Positions 41,301-55,110 of a stretch of DNA of 64,000 bases are shown piece after piece. The notes under the pieces are model-generated. The model was not told the DNA's origin, did no database searches, and saw only the letters and a list, made by a program, of their open reading frames with translations. Every line of letters starts with the position of its first letter. Within the stretch, counting starts at the first letter, position 1. Source of the DNA: Mugil cephalus. Taxonomy: Eukaryota; Chordata; Actinopteri; Mugiliformes; Mugilidae. Both the position numbers and the translations under genes were made by a program. The stretch is from positions 5,877,501-5,941,500 of the forward strand of contig NC_061772.1 of the NCBI RefSeq assembly GCF_022458985.1, in the 5' to 3' direction.

Positions 41301-44300
41301 CGTATTTGTCCTGCAGCTGTTCTAACCCTTTTGGAGCTGGAACGCTTCCTGAGTCAGATTGCGTCACCCGCTCGCTAATCTCTGATACCCTTTTGCCATG
41401 CAAATAACACTCGATCTTATTCCTTTGCATATCGTCCACACAGAAAATCCTGCAACAGTTTCCTGATGATGTCCACCTTTGACACCAAAGTGTTTCCTAT
41501 GCTTCATCTGTGCGTCTTCAACAATCTGCTCCTATACGTGATTTGTATATGCAAATGTAGATACTCAGCACAGTTTGTCAATTTGCCGCGTGTCTGTTAC
41601 GCAATTTAACAGTGAATGAGGGACTTGGAGAATGCATCTGCAGAGAAGACAAAATGTATCTGTGATTTTACTGTGATACAGCCGTATTTTCTGATGCACA
41701 TCTGGATGCAATTCTTGGAACCCGATCACAGAACCGCAGCCCACCAGTCACGTCAGTTCAGTTAATTGTCAGTCGATGTGAAGATACCCCTGATCTCTCA
41801 ATTGCTGAAATAGCTTGTTATGAAATCAGTTTTTGGCCGGATTTCCTCTTCATATTCAGGTCATGTGAAGGACAGTAAATAAGCGATACCTGTGAACTTG
41901 CTCCAGAACAATCCACCTTGGCTGCGTGCATGGCTCAGCCAAAGTCATGGTTAGATGCTGACGTGAATGTTACGTAAACAGTCCACTTGTGGTCTCTCCA
42001 TACATGGTAAAATGAGTCTTTGGCTGATTGAATCAACAGAAACAGCAGTAAGATAAATCACGGAGATAGATTGAGTTCTTTTTTTTCCTTTTTTTCTCCC
42101 ATGCAAAGAAACATCTGCTTTAATCAAGACAGACTAACAATCAGTCCTCTGGGGTTTTTCACCTGTTGCTGAGACTGTAATAAAACACGCAACTCGATAA
42201 TAAATTATTAGATTCGTACAATCTAAATCAGATATATGTGTTTGCATGTGTGTGCTGACTGATGGCTGTGGCTAAACTATGGCTGCAGGAAATAAAAAAA
42301 CATTAAATTCTTCTCTGCAATTTTGCGTTCATAACAGCTGGTCCCAAAAACAGACAATAGTTATTGTCTTTGAGCTGTGTCGGTTAGCATCTGTCGCTAC
42401 AATGCGCCACACAAAGGCCAGCAGTCCATCCATTTATCCATCCATCATCCGGTAATGCTCATCCTCCTTAGAGGGTCGTGAGGAGGCTGGAGCCTCTACC
42501 GACTGTCATTGTGTGAGAAGTGCAGTACTCTCTGGACAGGTTGCCAGTCTTTCACAGGGCTTGAATGGTTTTCACTACGTGCTTTACGCATAGACAGACG
42601 TCGATGCAAACTGGAACTTGACTGGTTGAAGAAGGCATACAACCACGAGGCAGTAATTCTACTTTTAACCATAAAATAAAAGAATATAATATAATATAAC
42701 AGATTGTATGTTGAAGTCCTCCCTGTGTCTGCGTAGGTTTTCTCCAGGTAAATTAACCGTAGGTGTGTGTGTGAATGGCCGTCTGTCTCCCTGTAATAGA
42801 CCAGAGACCTGTCCAGGGTGTACCCTGCCTCGTGTCCAGTGACAGCTGGGACAGACTGGGATCGGCTCCAGCCCCTCCTGTATTCACCTAGGATAACTGC
42901 ATGCAGATGGACAAGAGCATCGAACACTCACGTCTGTGGAGCTGCAGATAATAGCACAGTTTAGAAATAAAATTAGTGCAAAGCACAACCTGTCCTTTGC
43001 ACTAATGTGACCTAAATAATGTTTAGTTTGATGTCTTTTTTTCATTATATTTTTGCTCTAAGTTTAGACAATGTTTGACATTTGCTTTACATATGTCTAT
43101 ACACAGTTGATACACTTCGATTGTAGAACACAATGTTTTCTCTGTCTCGAATCTTTTGCCCTTTTCTTACACTGAAACAAAGCACCTCATAAAAAGCGTC
43201 AGAAAACTCTTCTTAAACACTTGGACTATTTTATATCCGGCTTTTCCCAGTGGTTGTGTTTTTATAAGCTGATTCATGGCACAAATCTTCAGGCATAAGT
43301 CGTCATAAGCACATGCTGCGAGTCTTGACTTCTACAAGATTTCAGCATCACGTTCAGTTTACAATACGTCAGAGCACTCGTAATTGTTTTTTTATCTAAT
43401 ATGAAAACACTGATAAATCCCACACCAGTTCACACCACTTTTGAATTTGTGCAAGTTTAGATAAGATCTGTGCGTTCAGCTGTTTCATAAAAAGAGGCCC
43501 AGTGTTTGTACTGGCACAACAGCGCTTATTAAAGGCAAGTTAGCTGATTTATTGCCCCCAATAAATGGCGCATGTCCCCAAAGCTAGAACTACACTTAAA
43601 TATGTGGATGCACATCTTATTTCGACAGACGTTGAGTAGACGGCGATAAGCTGTACCACACACAGGTTTGAGCTGCGATGAGCTGGAAGTGAGCCATGCT
43701 TTTAAACACGCACACGCGTGCCGTGAGCTCGGACAGGTTTGGTTCTTGTTGCTTCAGCTGCTTCTGCCAAATAAATAAATAAATAAATACACAAACAAAC
43801 TGGATTTTGGGCTTCATCCCCCTCATGTCGTGCTAGCGGATGTTCAAATTAGCATGTTCCCTTTCAGGCCTGGGTTCTATTATCCTCCCCGATGGGGGTG
43901 CTTTATAGTTATCAGGGGGGTAGTATTTGAAAGCGCGGCTTGTTTTAATACAAGAGTGCAGCCTCATGGAATGTGAGGAATTCTGTCCTTTATTTTCATC
44001 CGTGGTTGAAAATTAGAACTCGGAGCACTCACGGCATGTGATTTCAATTAGAGGAGCTGTAAAGACCTGAAGACACGTAACGGTCAGACAGGCTGGTGTT
44101 CTGCGAGCACCAGTCTCCACGCTGGGTCTGGACACGCTCTCCTCGCCCGTACAGGTGAACAAAGGCAGAAGTAGAACCAGATCCCGTCGATTAAAATCGC
44201 ATCCAATAGTGTGCGAAAGCTTCGGAAACTTAAAGGGAGGATGTAATAATATAAAGAGTTTTAGATAATTGCCTCCATGCGGAGTACTGACGAGAAAGAC

Positions 44301-47300
44301 CCAAATCAAATCAGTCCCTTTTCCCTTCAACGTCACCACTTTACCTAGCACGCAGTTTGTCAAAATATGTGGCCGCCAGGTTGTTCCAAGCTCCTAGGAG
44401 ACCAGTTGGCTTTGGATTCAGGCTGTCTTAGTGTCTCCTGTCTCTTCGTATAATCCCACTGACTCCGTGGTGGTGTTGAAATGAGGTCTCTGTTGGGACC
44501 GTACCATATGTTTCAGGACTCCCTGTTCCCTCTGCCTCTTTGTTTCTGTTTGGATCTAAACATCTAAAGTGTATATGCTAACATGTAATCCCCAGTCAAG
44601 GCCCCTCCGGCCTCAGAGCCTCATCTTGATTCATTCATTCATTGTGTTCTACAGAGGTCTACATTTCAAGGAGTCGATGACAGCAGGCTTAAGGTGCTCG
44701 CTGCCGGAGGACCTCGTGTCATTCTAGTAGCCGTTAATTCTCCTCATCGTTGAAGCACTTCTGCCTCCCTTGTGCATAGTGTCTGACCTCTGGCTAAACT
44801 GACAGGAGGGCTTCACGAGCAGTCTGCTGAGTCACGACGCCTGTCTGCGTTGGAAAAATTCATCTGCCAATGCCTTTGACAATATTATAACATCTATCAG
44901 GGTAGCTTGTACCACTTTTTGGTGGTGGGAGGGGGGCTTTTACATATGCACCTGGTCTGCTTCTCATAATATGGGACAGGTGCCAACATAGCTACAAACT
45001 CTCTAACATATTATGTCTGCCAAAGGAGCAAGTGCTTCTATATCTACATGGAAAAACAGAGATGCACAGTTCTTGCTGGAAGCCTGCACTGCCAGAATCT
45101 GCATATTACTATTTTACTTCATCCTCACACTGCTTGATATTGAATATCATCAGTCCAGCACAGTTTGTGTTCAAAGTTGTTTTCAGATTATGTTTAAAGG
45201 GCACTTGCAGCATCCTGGTATGGTGGTTTTGATTTCTTTGACCAACATAGCAATTTCCCATGGTTTTAGTGGTAGCCAGTGCTTACATTCTGCTGTTGAA
45301 TGAAAGTAAATCTTCAATTCTGTTTAGTTGTGCACCAACCGATCACTTGTGTATTGTTAAACTGACAGTCCAAAAAAGCTGACTCCATCTGCACCGTATG
45401 TGACAACCAAAGTAAGGCCACATGTATTCAATTTCTGCCTCTTAGCCTCTTGACAGGAGACCATTTTCCCTTGGCTGACAGCATGTTTTAACTGTCGGAG
45501 AGTGACTAAGAGTTTAAAATAACTTTAGGATGAAGTCACTGGTTCAGACAATGCATTGTGACAAAGTGCATATTGCGAAACAGACCCTAAGAAGTTGTTT
45601 CTGGCATCCGAAGTGAGGGGAATTTTTCCTTAATTAGGAACTATTTCCTTTTTATTAGCCTTCAAGTTTGCTAAATAGGAATGTTTCAGACATATATCAA
45701 CTACTAACTACATACTCTGTGCATGCTGACATGAGTAACTACATCGAATGTAGGATTCGGAGTTTTGCCAGACTGAGACATATGTGGTCCAGTGGGAAAT
45801 AGGTGACAGGGTTATTTCACTGGTAAAGCTTTTGATAGTGAAACTTGCAGATCTGTGGCTTAATGTGAAGTTCATACACCTGCTATAGATCAGTGTGCGA
45901 CTGAGTGTATGGATCTGTATGGTGCTTTTTCAATCTTAAATACTGGCTGCATGACCAAAACACACTTTGTATTAAGCTCTGTGTTGAAAAGTTTCTTTTT
46001 TCAGTGCCATTCAATAATGTCTTCATCTCCTAATCATATGTATCTGAAATCATTCACCGTTTATAAAGATGGACGATCCCTATGTTAGGGATGGTAAAAA
46101 ATATCAATATGGTAATATACTTTTTCTTCTGACAGTTTTAATTTTGGATATCTTAATATCGATTTTAAGACGTATCGTGACACTAGTATTGTGATACGTA
46201 TTGCATCATGAGGTCCTTGCCAACACCCACGCCCACCCTATGTGATGTCACCTGTAGGATTCCTGAAGTGTTTCTGGAGCTCACTCTGGTGGGTCCGACC
46301 TCAACATCTTGACAGTGCCTGAGTCCTCAGGATAAGACAGGGTCTATGATATGCCCACCAACCCACAAGCTGTAAAATAACAGCTTGAGAATTATCTTTG
46401 CACATAAAATGTGACGACGTAAAAAGGGGAGAGAATAAGTCCCTTTAAGTACTGAATAAAAAACATTGGTGGATTTATTTCGATCCAAGTCAGCCTTTCA
46501 TTGGTAGGATCGCTAGGGTCATCCCTCGTCCTTTTAGTAGATTTAAATATATTAGATTTACTGCACGCATGTCTTTATTTCAGTTTAGCCTTTTTCACAG
46601 TTCCTCTTTCCAACTGAAAATGAACCAGAATAGATTTCTTAGATTGTTCTCACTTCCTAGTAGAGTGTCTTTTTCAGAAGTAGACCTTGGTGGTCTAGTC
46701 ATGTTACCTTCCAGTCCAGTGGGTTTTTTTTTTTTTGTTGTTGATAAAGTGAGATCTTTAAATTTACGGTATTGTCGTTTCACCCAGAACTACAGTGATC
46801 AATCTACATTTTGTTTTATGAGTCTAATTTGATGTTACAGCTGAATGAATTGTTGCAGATATTTACCACAGCTGCAGGTGCGTTGGCTGGAAAGCATTTG
46901 TTCCTTGCATGAGTGGACACAGAACCACTGTACCATTAACAAAATGAAGTTAAAAATCCCACACTTCATGAAAGAAAGACATAGCATCAGTACTGATGTC
47001 GGCGCATTGTTATAGTTACCGCTCCCTCTACAGGCAGCTTTTGTAAAAGACGAATGTTCTCAAAGGGGGACATGTTGTATGTGTAATTATGTAATTATTT
47101 TATGTCCTTATGGAGTGATGTGTTGGACTAGCTGGTTCCTTTAACAATTGCTGTTGTCTTTTATGAAATTACGCTTGACTGTTCTCTCAAATAAATAGAT
47201 TTATTTCTGCTGGTGAAACATAATGCAGTCCGTTATAATGGTTAAATTAAAGGGAATATGCTTTTAGTCCACCGCTCCGCTGGGGTAGTTTGACATGTGA

Positions 47301-47785
47301 CATACGTGATGTTGACAGTGGGATGCAGGTGAAATCAATATGAAGACCTTCTTTGCCACTTGATGGATGTTACCTAATGAAGATACCAGGTCAGAACACT
47401 GACTACATGAAACATGTTGCCATCACGATAGTATTAATACAAAACTAGGCAAAGAGCTGGAGAGTAAGTGGCTTCAATTTCCAGCCCCACTAATTTTTCC
47501 TTGATGGTAAATTCTTTTGTAGCATCTCCTCAGCATGCTGGGTGCTTCGTCCTTGAAACTTTTATATTGGTACTTGAAAAAATCAGTATTAGAATTCATA
47601 AAATAATCTCAACCGTCCAGCCCAGCCCTTAATTGTGTACATTAATTGATTAACTGTCCTCTGCCCTGACTAACCCGTCATGTCGTTTTTATTCTACAGG
47701 TTCAGGAGAAGGATGTGGAAAGATTATTCAACGATTCCCCAAGAAAGACTGGGAGGGAACCGCCTTTCCTCAGGGAGTGGAGATG
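35375..47785 (+). CDS. sbf2: SBF2 / MTMR13, first two coding exons (3' partial)
   Basis: Pseudophosphatase of the myotubularin family with an N-terminal DENN module that activates Rab GTPases on endosomes; human mutations cause Charcot-Marie-Tooth type 4B2 (family knowledge). Exon 1 (35375-35429) encodes [18 protein letters not shown]; exon 2 (47700-47785) continues [20 protein letters not shown] and ends FPQGVEM, 47 residues in all, nearly identical to the mammalian start of the uDENN domain. The joint is phase 1 and exact. The start codon has G at -3 and +4. The next expected exon (FCQPGGW in mammals) was not found before 64000, so the gene runs off the window. Confidence 0.95.
39180..39345 (+). 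mobile_element. Tc1-like fragment with pentanucleotide expansion
   Basis: CAGGCTGCATCCTGCTG and AGGAGTGTCATTGCTATGG match the interior of the elements at 14467-14972 and 54756-55110. Within it GGTCT/CTGGT is repeated about seven times at 39239-39277. Confidence 0.6.
42425..42565 (-). repeat. Fish interspersed repeat, minus orientation
   Basis: Starts as TCCATCCATTTATCCATCC and continues as the reverse complement of the GGCTCCAGCC repeat, including GTGAGGAGGCTGGAGCC and a diverged form of CCTGTCCAGGGTG. It faces the plus-oriented copy at 42725-42910. Confidence 0.65.
42725..42910 (+). repeat. Fish interspersed repeat, plus orientation
   Basis: TTTTCTCCAGGTA, AATTAACCGTAGGTGTG, GACCTGTCCAGGGTGTACCC, GACAGCTGGGACAG and GGCTCCAGCCCC appear in the canonical order of a common teleost repeat. 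The long minus-strand open frame here (42496-42927) is therefore repeat-derived. Confidence 0.7.
46086..47630. mobile_element. Possible DNA-transposon remnant (hAT-like ends)
   Basis: The left edge TAGGGATGG and the right edge CCAGCCCAGCCCTTAA (reverse complement TTAAGGGCTGGG) loosely mirror each other. Sequence near both edges has the ATATCG/CGTGATACG style of a common fish repeat. There is no transposase and the target duplication is unclear. Confidence 0.3.
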
Positions 47786-50700
47786 GTGAGTGATAACGGC
47801 AAAACATGATATGTATTGACTAGGAAGATGAGACTACGTAGTCTGTATGTTGAAGAAACTGATCTCATGTAAGATTCACCCTCTCTCCTCTTCTGGTGTC
47901 CTTCTCATACAAATATACTACATGGCTGTTTTGTTTTCTATGAGTTAACTTGTTATGAAACTCTACATATAATTGACAGACTGAGGTTTGCGTGGTTGCA
48001 TTATTGTGACTGAGACCTTTTCTGGCCAGTGTCACAGTTTCACAGTACAAACTGTTTTCAGTTAATGTGTCTTTTCTAGTTAGAGTGCTGTGTTCCTTAC
48101 TCGATGTGAAGCAATGTGTTCATTTGCATAACACGAGACACAAGACACATTTGCTGTAGCATTTTTTGTGTCACAAGCTTACAGATTACCTCTTGGGGGA
48201 TGTTTTCATATTTTAAGAGCAAGCTTTCCCTTTGGAGCTTGTGCAGTAGATAATGGCATTTCCTGTTTCAGTTGGATTCATAACGATGTTTACTCAAGCT
48301 TGTTTTAAAGCCTTTCCACTAATTGGGGAACCTCTTTGCTCAAATTCCTTTTACCCTATTATGCCCACCACACTATCTTGTTCTCGTTGCTGCTTGTCCC
48401 CAGCTTCGTCATATTACAGGAAAAGCTGTGTCGCCTAGTTTGTCCCCTCCCTTTTCACAGGGTGACTTTCAGGGGTCTGCAGCAGGGGGTCTGTTCTCCT
48501 AATATGGACAATGCATTGGATGGACAAATATTTGTTTATTTAGGAAAACTGTCAATCTCATTAGCACTTGACAGCATCAAACTGTGTGGGAGAACATTAG
48601 AGTCTGTGTTGTATGTGATTTCGTTAATTTGCTTTGGCTACTGCTGACAAGCTTTTAATGACCAAGCAGAACAGTTTTGGCAGTCGACATGGAGGGAAAA
48701 CAGTATAAAGACTTGCATCATAAAGTACATGTAAATATTAAGATTTTGCCTCGTGTTTCTGCTCTACTGAAACCAGCGAGTCATGGAAAGCCGGGGGCTG
48801 TGTAATGGTTCTTTACATCTTTTACTTCAGACTCAATGAACGTTTGAGCTGTACCAGATCACGAGGTGGATGAAATGTATGACTGGGATGGCAGAATGCT
48901 GCCAAAGTTCAGAACATCATTTGACCCAAGAATGAATGTCAATTGTTCTCTTTCCCAGTTAAGACAAAAGCCAGATGTTAGTGGTGTTTTTGTCTTGTGT
49001 GAAAGGGGCTTTATGGTGCAAAAAAAAAAAATATATTATTGGAGCAAGCAGGTCCACGTTTAAGTACTTACCCATTACAAGATCCGTCGTAGAAATTTGG
49101 ATGGGTGCTGCCAAAAGAAATGTTGTGTGTTTTCTATCTGTGAATGTATGTTTTGTGGTAATTGGAGGCCCAAGGTAACAATAAGGATTAGATCATTTAG
49201 AAGCCAAACGATGCAGAGCAATAGCAGGTGTAGCTGCCAACAAGTTTCATAATATGGGTCAGATGTCTAAGCCCAGATAAATGCAGAGAGCTAATATAAA
49301 CATAAAGCATTCTTCACAAACCCATGTTTAGATGAAGTCATTTCTCCACTATGACAGGGTCCTCAGTACACAACACGATATAGTTCACATTGTGTTCTAA
49401 CTTAGAATAGAGATGATTTGTGGATTAAGAGTTACTAATGACTTATAAACTCTGGGGTTTTATTTTGTAGCTGTAGATGAAATATTTGCCTCTCTGCAAA
49501 CACGGTCAAAAGGATACTGTTATTCCAAGACTGTGCAGCGGTATTTATAAGGCAGACAAGGACAAGTGAGCCTGTTATTGTGTACGTATCGTGAGTGGGT
49601 GGTTTGAATGGCATGCAGGCGTCTTCCTGTGTATCTCACTGACTTTGTTGGTGGCCGTCAAGAATGTCTTTACTGTTTAGAGACGAGCAGTGCGTCTTAC
49701 GGCAAAGCACTGCACCCTTTAAGGCCCTCAAACGTTAATGGTGACTTGTGAAACCATAAAAAAAAAAAAATGACAGGATAGCCTGTCCAGAAAGCGTGTC
49801 AAGACTTTTTGTTTTGCAGAATTGCTTTGACACAGGGTTGAGACCCCTGTTTTCTATTCCGTGACTCTGAGAGATGAATCAGGGTGGCTCCACATCATCC
49901 CTCAAGTATCCTGTCATGTCTTCATAGAGTTTAAATATAGAAACACTGCAACAAATTTAGCTAGATGTATCATATTAGTGTTTCCAGATGTCACTGAGGT
50001 CCTGCATACCATATTCTGTGGGTGTGTTCAGATTTTTTGTATTCTGTCGCGTTGAAGTGGCCCCTCCGATGCTTTTTCATCATGTGTCAGCCCAGACTGA
50101 AATTGAGACATACTGCAATCCCCAGTCTGCAAAGAAAGCACAAGGGATGATGTTTCTCGTTAGTTCTAGTTCAAGCTGAAACAAGTGGATGCGTTCAATG
50201 CGAGTCCCTTTTTGAGTTCTTTTTGAATCCCCACATATTTGCTGAAACCTGGTCACACAGTGTAGACTATTGAATGACATGCTGAATAGGATTCGTATGT
50301 TGAAATCTTCAATTGTCCTGATGAAAAAGCCCCTTGAGGAGTAAGCAATGACAGAAAAGAGGGGATTGTTCCAGAAATTTGCTTTCCTACTATGTGGTGT
50401 GTGACAAACTTTGGTCAAGAGCCAAATGACTGAAATTCCAACTTTGAAGCTTTAATGAAGATACACCATAGTGTTTAACAGACCCACTAGGCAATTTGCA
50501 TTTTGGCTCTGTTTCGGGCTGGTATGTAAACCATTATTATTTGCAGATTTCCTCGACTCCATGAAAAAGAAAATGACTCTTTTACAAACACATCTGTAGA
50601 AAACAGTGGATGAAGCTGAGCACGAAAAGCATTTTGTGGTCACAACAGGCCCCCAGCGAACTAAATAACCACAGATGAGGAATGCACCAAGAAAAAGCGT

Positions 50701-53700
50701 TTACAACTTGAGCTTGGAAAAATGTGTTTCTAATCTTTCCAAGCAAGTGATGATGATAGAAACCAGCTCAAATCCTCATCTGTTATGGATGAGCCAGGTC
50801 TTTAGATGGAGGTCAGTACTTCGTTCACCTAGTATATTTCCATCACCTTGCCCTCCAGTGTCACGGCGCAGTCCACATGGTTTACTGTAAATGGACAAAG
50901 AGACTGAAGTCAGTACTACTGTGGGGCCTGGTAAATTCCACCAACAATTCCAACAATTTGAGAATTAATAATAGCTACCTTATATTGTTTTGGACATTAT
51001 CAACTAAACAAGAGTAGCAGAGTGAACTTCTATTTCTGTGACACTATTTCCGATGTATTCCTCCCATACTCACTACAAAGGTTTTCTATGTTTTCCCTCC
51101 GAATAAGTACAAGGAGTCTGACATTGATAATGTGACAGACAAAAAATAGCTAAACTGTGTTGTTCTAAACATAAACTCCCACCAACAACACAATGAGAAA
51201 AATGTTAAGTTAAACCTAATGACTGCATTACAGGCAAACCGCTAACAAAATTAGCATCTACATGGTTTGGAGCGTTTAAGTGCTTCAGTGATCTGAAGGC
51301 CCATTCAAGACTCAACACGTGTGAGCAAATCCATCCCCTTAAACGTGGAAGGCCACGTGCCCTAGTCATATAATTTAGGGCCAGTGTCAGTCTACCGTAT
51401 TGACAGGTTATTACTGTATTTTTGTGAGAGTCCGGCGCCCTGATGGAAAACAGGGCTCGTGAATATTTGTTTGGAAGGTCTGGCGGTGACTAAGCACTTT
51501 TTGGGATCTTAGCAATAACGTAGTCACAGATCGCCTGTAGCAGAGTGTCGGTGATCATTCCTGAGGTGTGCTGTGGAATACACTGCAGCTGGAGTTTGTT
51601 ACCTTCCCATCCCAAACGCAGTGGGATAGACAAAGCAAAGGATTCCTGGACATTTTGGAAAAGATGTTTGACTGGAACTTACCGCCAATTACCAACAGCA
51701 CTCCTTTGCACTCTTTTAAAGATGTCTCCTCACCCAGCCTCTCGCTCAGAACCCCTGGGAAGTTTATTTATTCGTTCTTCTTTTTATAAGCTGGAAAGTG
51801 ATGGTCTGTTTTTCCATTCAAATTAACCACTTGAAATGAAACGGGCCACACAAATGCCAAAGCAGCGCCTATGATTACTTTGGTGTTCACTTTTGAATTG
51901 CTGAGTGGGCTTGTCTCATTACGAGCATCCCTGGTTAAAGGCTTGGCGCATATTAATATTTGTAATGTTTGCTGCTTGTAGACATATTGGTGTAAAACCA
52001 GTATTTGTTCGCTCCACACCTCTGTTAGTCAATTTGCCCTTGAGTGTTTCAGGCGTCAACCACCAGCAGTGTTTTCTTTCATGTTTAATGAGCCATTTTA
52101 AGTGTTGGTATAAAATCTAATGTGTAGGACAACCACATTGACAATAGGCTTTTTAATCTTATCCAAGCACTGATGAGTGTTTGGAGTAACAACAACACAA
52201 AATCTTGTCCAAGCTTGCTTTTGCAGGTTGCAGTGCTTGGCAGGAAACTGACATGACAACATTTTTTACCACCAACTTCACCTAAATCAAACTTTTGTGT
52301 TTTGGCACAGTGATAGAAACCTCCCTCTGATTTCCGACACAAACGCTTTTAATTACATAAAACTAACAGAGTAAGTATTATAGACTAGATTTATCTCTTT
52401 GTTCTCATTAAATGCACTAATCCATGCCAGTCAGTGTCATCTGAATGTTAATAATTTCTTCACAAAACACAGTGTTAATGTTGGGTTTGGTTATTCGATA
52501 AACATTTGCTTTTTTCGTGGAATGTAAAGCTCATTTTTTCTTATTGTTGAATATGAAAAGCAAAAGCTATACGATTCAGAATGTACGTGCACACATGTGT
52601 ATTGTTTTATCTGATGTCTTTATTTGAGTTCCACTTGTAATGCCTGACAGCTGGAAAAAATCATCCTTTTCATGGAAAAGTTTAACTCCTACAAACAACC
52701 TTATGCTGTACGCATAACTTGACCACACAGCATACGTTTGATTGTAAAAATAATCCAAAGGAATGTGACATATCTCAGACAGTATGTAATCTTTTGACTG
52801 AAACTGACCTCTCTGCACCCTGAAAATGTCAGGCACTGTATACTGTGTAATGGAAATGTGTAGCTGTTTGTGTTTATGCTTCGCTCTGTGTATGTGAGCG
52901 TTGGGTGAGGAGGGACGCCTTGACAACTATGCCCGAGAGGTCAAACGCATTCCAAAGCACCACGGAGTTCAGCGTCGAACACGAGGGTCAGTTCATTACA
53001 TGTAGCCTGCAGACAATTTTCTGCCAACGGCCTCATTCCTGCTGTCTCCTGTGTAGTTATGATTTGCGGCAGTAAAACAAAATGTGTCTGAAGAGGTCCC
53101 CTCATGAGTTCTATTTGTTAATTTTAAAGATTAAAACACAGCTAACAGTAATAAAATTACTATCTGAACAAGAAATAGACGTGTAAACTTTTGTTGATAC
53201 TAAATGGTCAAAGTCAGGTTTTAATGGTATTTCACCTGTTAGCAAAACTACTAGTAAACAGATTAACTGTGTAATATCTTTATTCAGCATCAAGGGCTTG
53301 TATTAAGCATGCATTTATTAAGCTTTATTAAGAGACACATATTGGCTAATGCTGACTCACTAATGTTAAAATATGGCTTTTAAATGTCAGTTTCAAATTT
53401 AATGCTTTTGGGTTTTTACCAAGTAATTGGGAAACTTCATCTTGACCTTGATTGGCAGTCTTCACTACTTGACAATATATCTTAAACTAGTCAGAAGAAA
53501 AAAAAAATAAGCGTAATATTGTAGAAATATTTCCTGTGGCTTCTCTAATTTTCTTTGTCTGTAATTGTGTTGCGCAAAAGCATTTTACAACAATAATTAC
53601 TTTTAATTGATGCATATCAACATAATAACGGGTTTGGTTCCATTTCCAGTAGATTGCTAAATATGCCAGACATGAACTAAAGCTGTTATGGGGGTCAGAT

Positions 53701-54755
53701 GTTTTTGAAAACCCCTTTGCTCAGCAGTTTTAGATCGACAACACAGTAGCTGAGGCAGAGTGTTTGTTGATGTTAAAACCTTCCCCTTGTCCCTCTTTGA
53801 CGTATTTCTTCATTTGTTTTCAAAGTTTGCATGTGACCTGTCCTCACCTTTACAGAGTGTAGCATTTAGCCTTAGGTTTGGTAAAAACACCTTGGCCCAA
53901 CTCTGACTCTTTCCACTTCACAATAGAAACTCTGCAGCGACCCAGTGCGATGCACAGTGTGCGCTGTGGCTTCTGTTCCGCTCAGTCAGCTCGGCAAGTG
54001 GAGTTATGCCTCCAACTGCATACAACGCCTGTCATTTGCTTTTTGTCCTTCTGCTTACTCAGTCATATATTGGTAGCCATAATAGTCAAAGAAAGGAAGA
54101 CATTTCCACAAATGTCCACCGCAGTGACCCAAGAACCGAAGCCAGTAAAAGTGCTTAGGATGCAGCTCTTCTAATGGCTACTAGATTCCTCTGTCTAAGT
54201 AAATAAGTTTCCACAACACATTATGGTCTCACTGGCTAAATTTATCTGTGGTGTGTTTTTTTTTTGTTGAGTGTAATTGCTTGATTGACAAGACTGTCTA
54301 CCACACTAAGTGGCTGCTGCTTTCTTGTCGCTCCACAGATTCCCCAAGGCGTCTCCATTCTTTGCCCAAATTTGATTTCTAACCCTAAAAACTTCCGCTA
54401 CGGTGGTCCCTGGTAGACCCAGATCCACTCCTCAGAAAGATTCCACAACATTAAGAGCGTCAACATTAGCACTACATCTTTCCCTCTCTGCTGTCCAGAG
54501 TTTTAAAGAAGGCGGGAGGACTTCCTGTTGATATAAAAAAATGTCTGCAGGTGACTGACTGACTGACTTTCATGGATTTCTCATTTGCGTTGTTTTTGTC
54601 TTCTCCATTTGTGTCAGTCGTTTGCTTCATCAGTACGTTATCTATAGTTGACCAAATCACATAGATTACAGTATACAGAGTGCCCTCTCTGTCCAATAAG
54701 TTCCACAACCATCCAAACACAGAATGGAGAGCAAGGATTGTTCAGTTTGTGACAA

Positions 54756-55110
54756 CCATCAGGCATAACATTATGATTGCCTTCCTAATATTGTGTAAGT
54801 CTCCAAAAGAGTTGTGATTCATCAGAGAATGGACGTGTTTCCTCTCAGGGTGTCCTGTGGTGTCTGGAAACAGAATGTTGGTAGTAGATTTTCGTGTGTG
54901 TGTCTGTGTCTGGCTGCATCCTGCTGAGGATGGCTGCTGTCATCAAGGAGTGTCATTGCTATGGGGTGGAGGTGTCTGGTCTGGTCTAGGTGGGTGATGC
55001 ACGTCTAAGTAATATTCCAATTGAATGGTCCAGAGGTTTCCCACCAGAACAGAATGGTCAGTGTTATTTACTCTCATGGTAGTGGTTTTAATGTTGTGGC
55101 TGATTGGTGT
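54756..55110 (+). mobile_element. Tc1-like non-autonomous element, copy 2
   Basis: Begins near CATCAGGCATAACATTATGA and ends TTTAATGTTGTGGCTGATTG, with the same internal blocks as copy 1 (ATCAGAGAATGGAC, GGCTGCATCCTGCTG, GTCTGGTCTGGTCTAGGTGG). Shorter than copy 1; no open transposase. Confidence 0.65.

Larger units (their letters stand above)
35430..47699. other. sbf2: sbf2 intron 1 (12.3 kb)
   Basis: Contains a hairpin near 36983-37021, a Tc1-like fragment with a pentanucleotide array near 39180-39345, an inverted pair of fish repeats at 42.4-42.9 kb, an AAAT microsatellite near 43769, and a possible DNA-transposon remnant at 46086-47630. No nested gene is supported on either strand. Confidence 0.7.

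Noticed and set aside
42496..42927. 143-codon minus-strand open frame
   Set aside because: It spans two pieces of an interspersed fish repeat, has no family motifs, and is explained by repeat sequence.
54339..54416. AG-preceded sequence reading IPQGVSILCPN, superficially like sbf2 FPQGVEM-FC
   Set aside because: It duplicates residues already encoded by exon 2, hits a stop after about 24 codons, and lacks the FCQPGGW continuation expected for exon 3.
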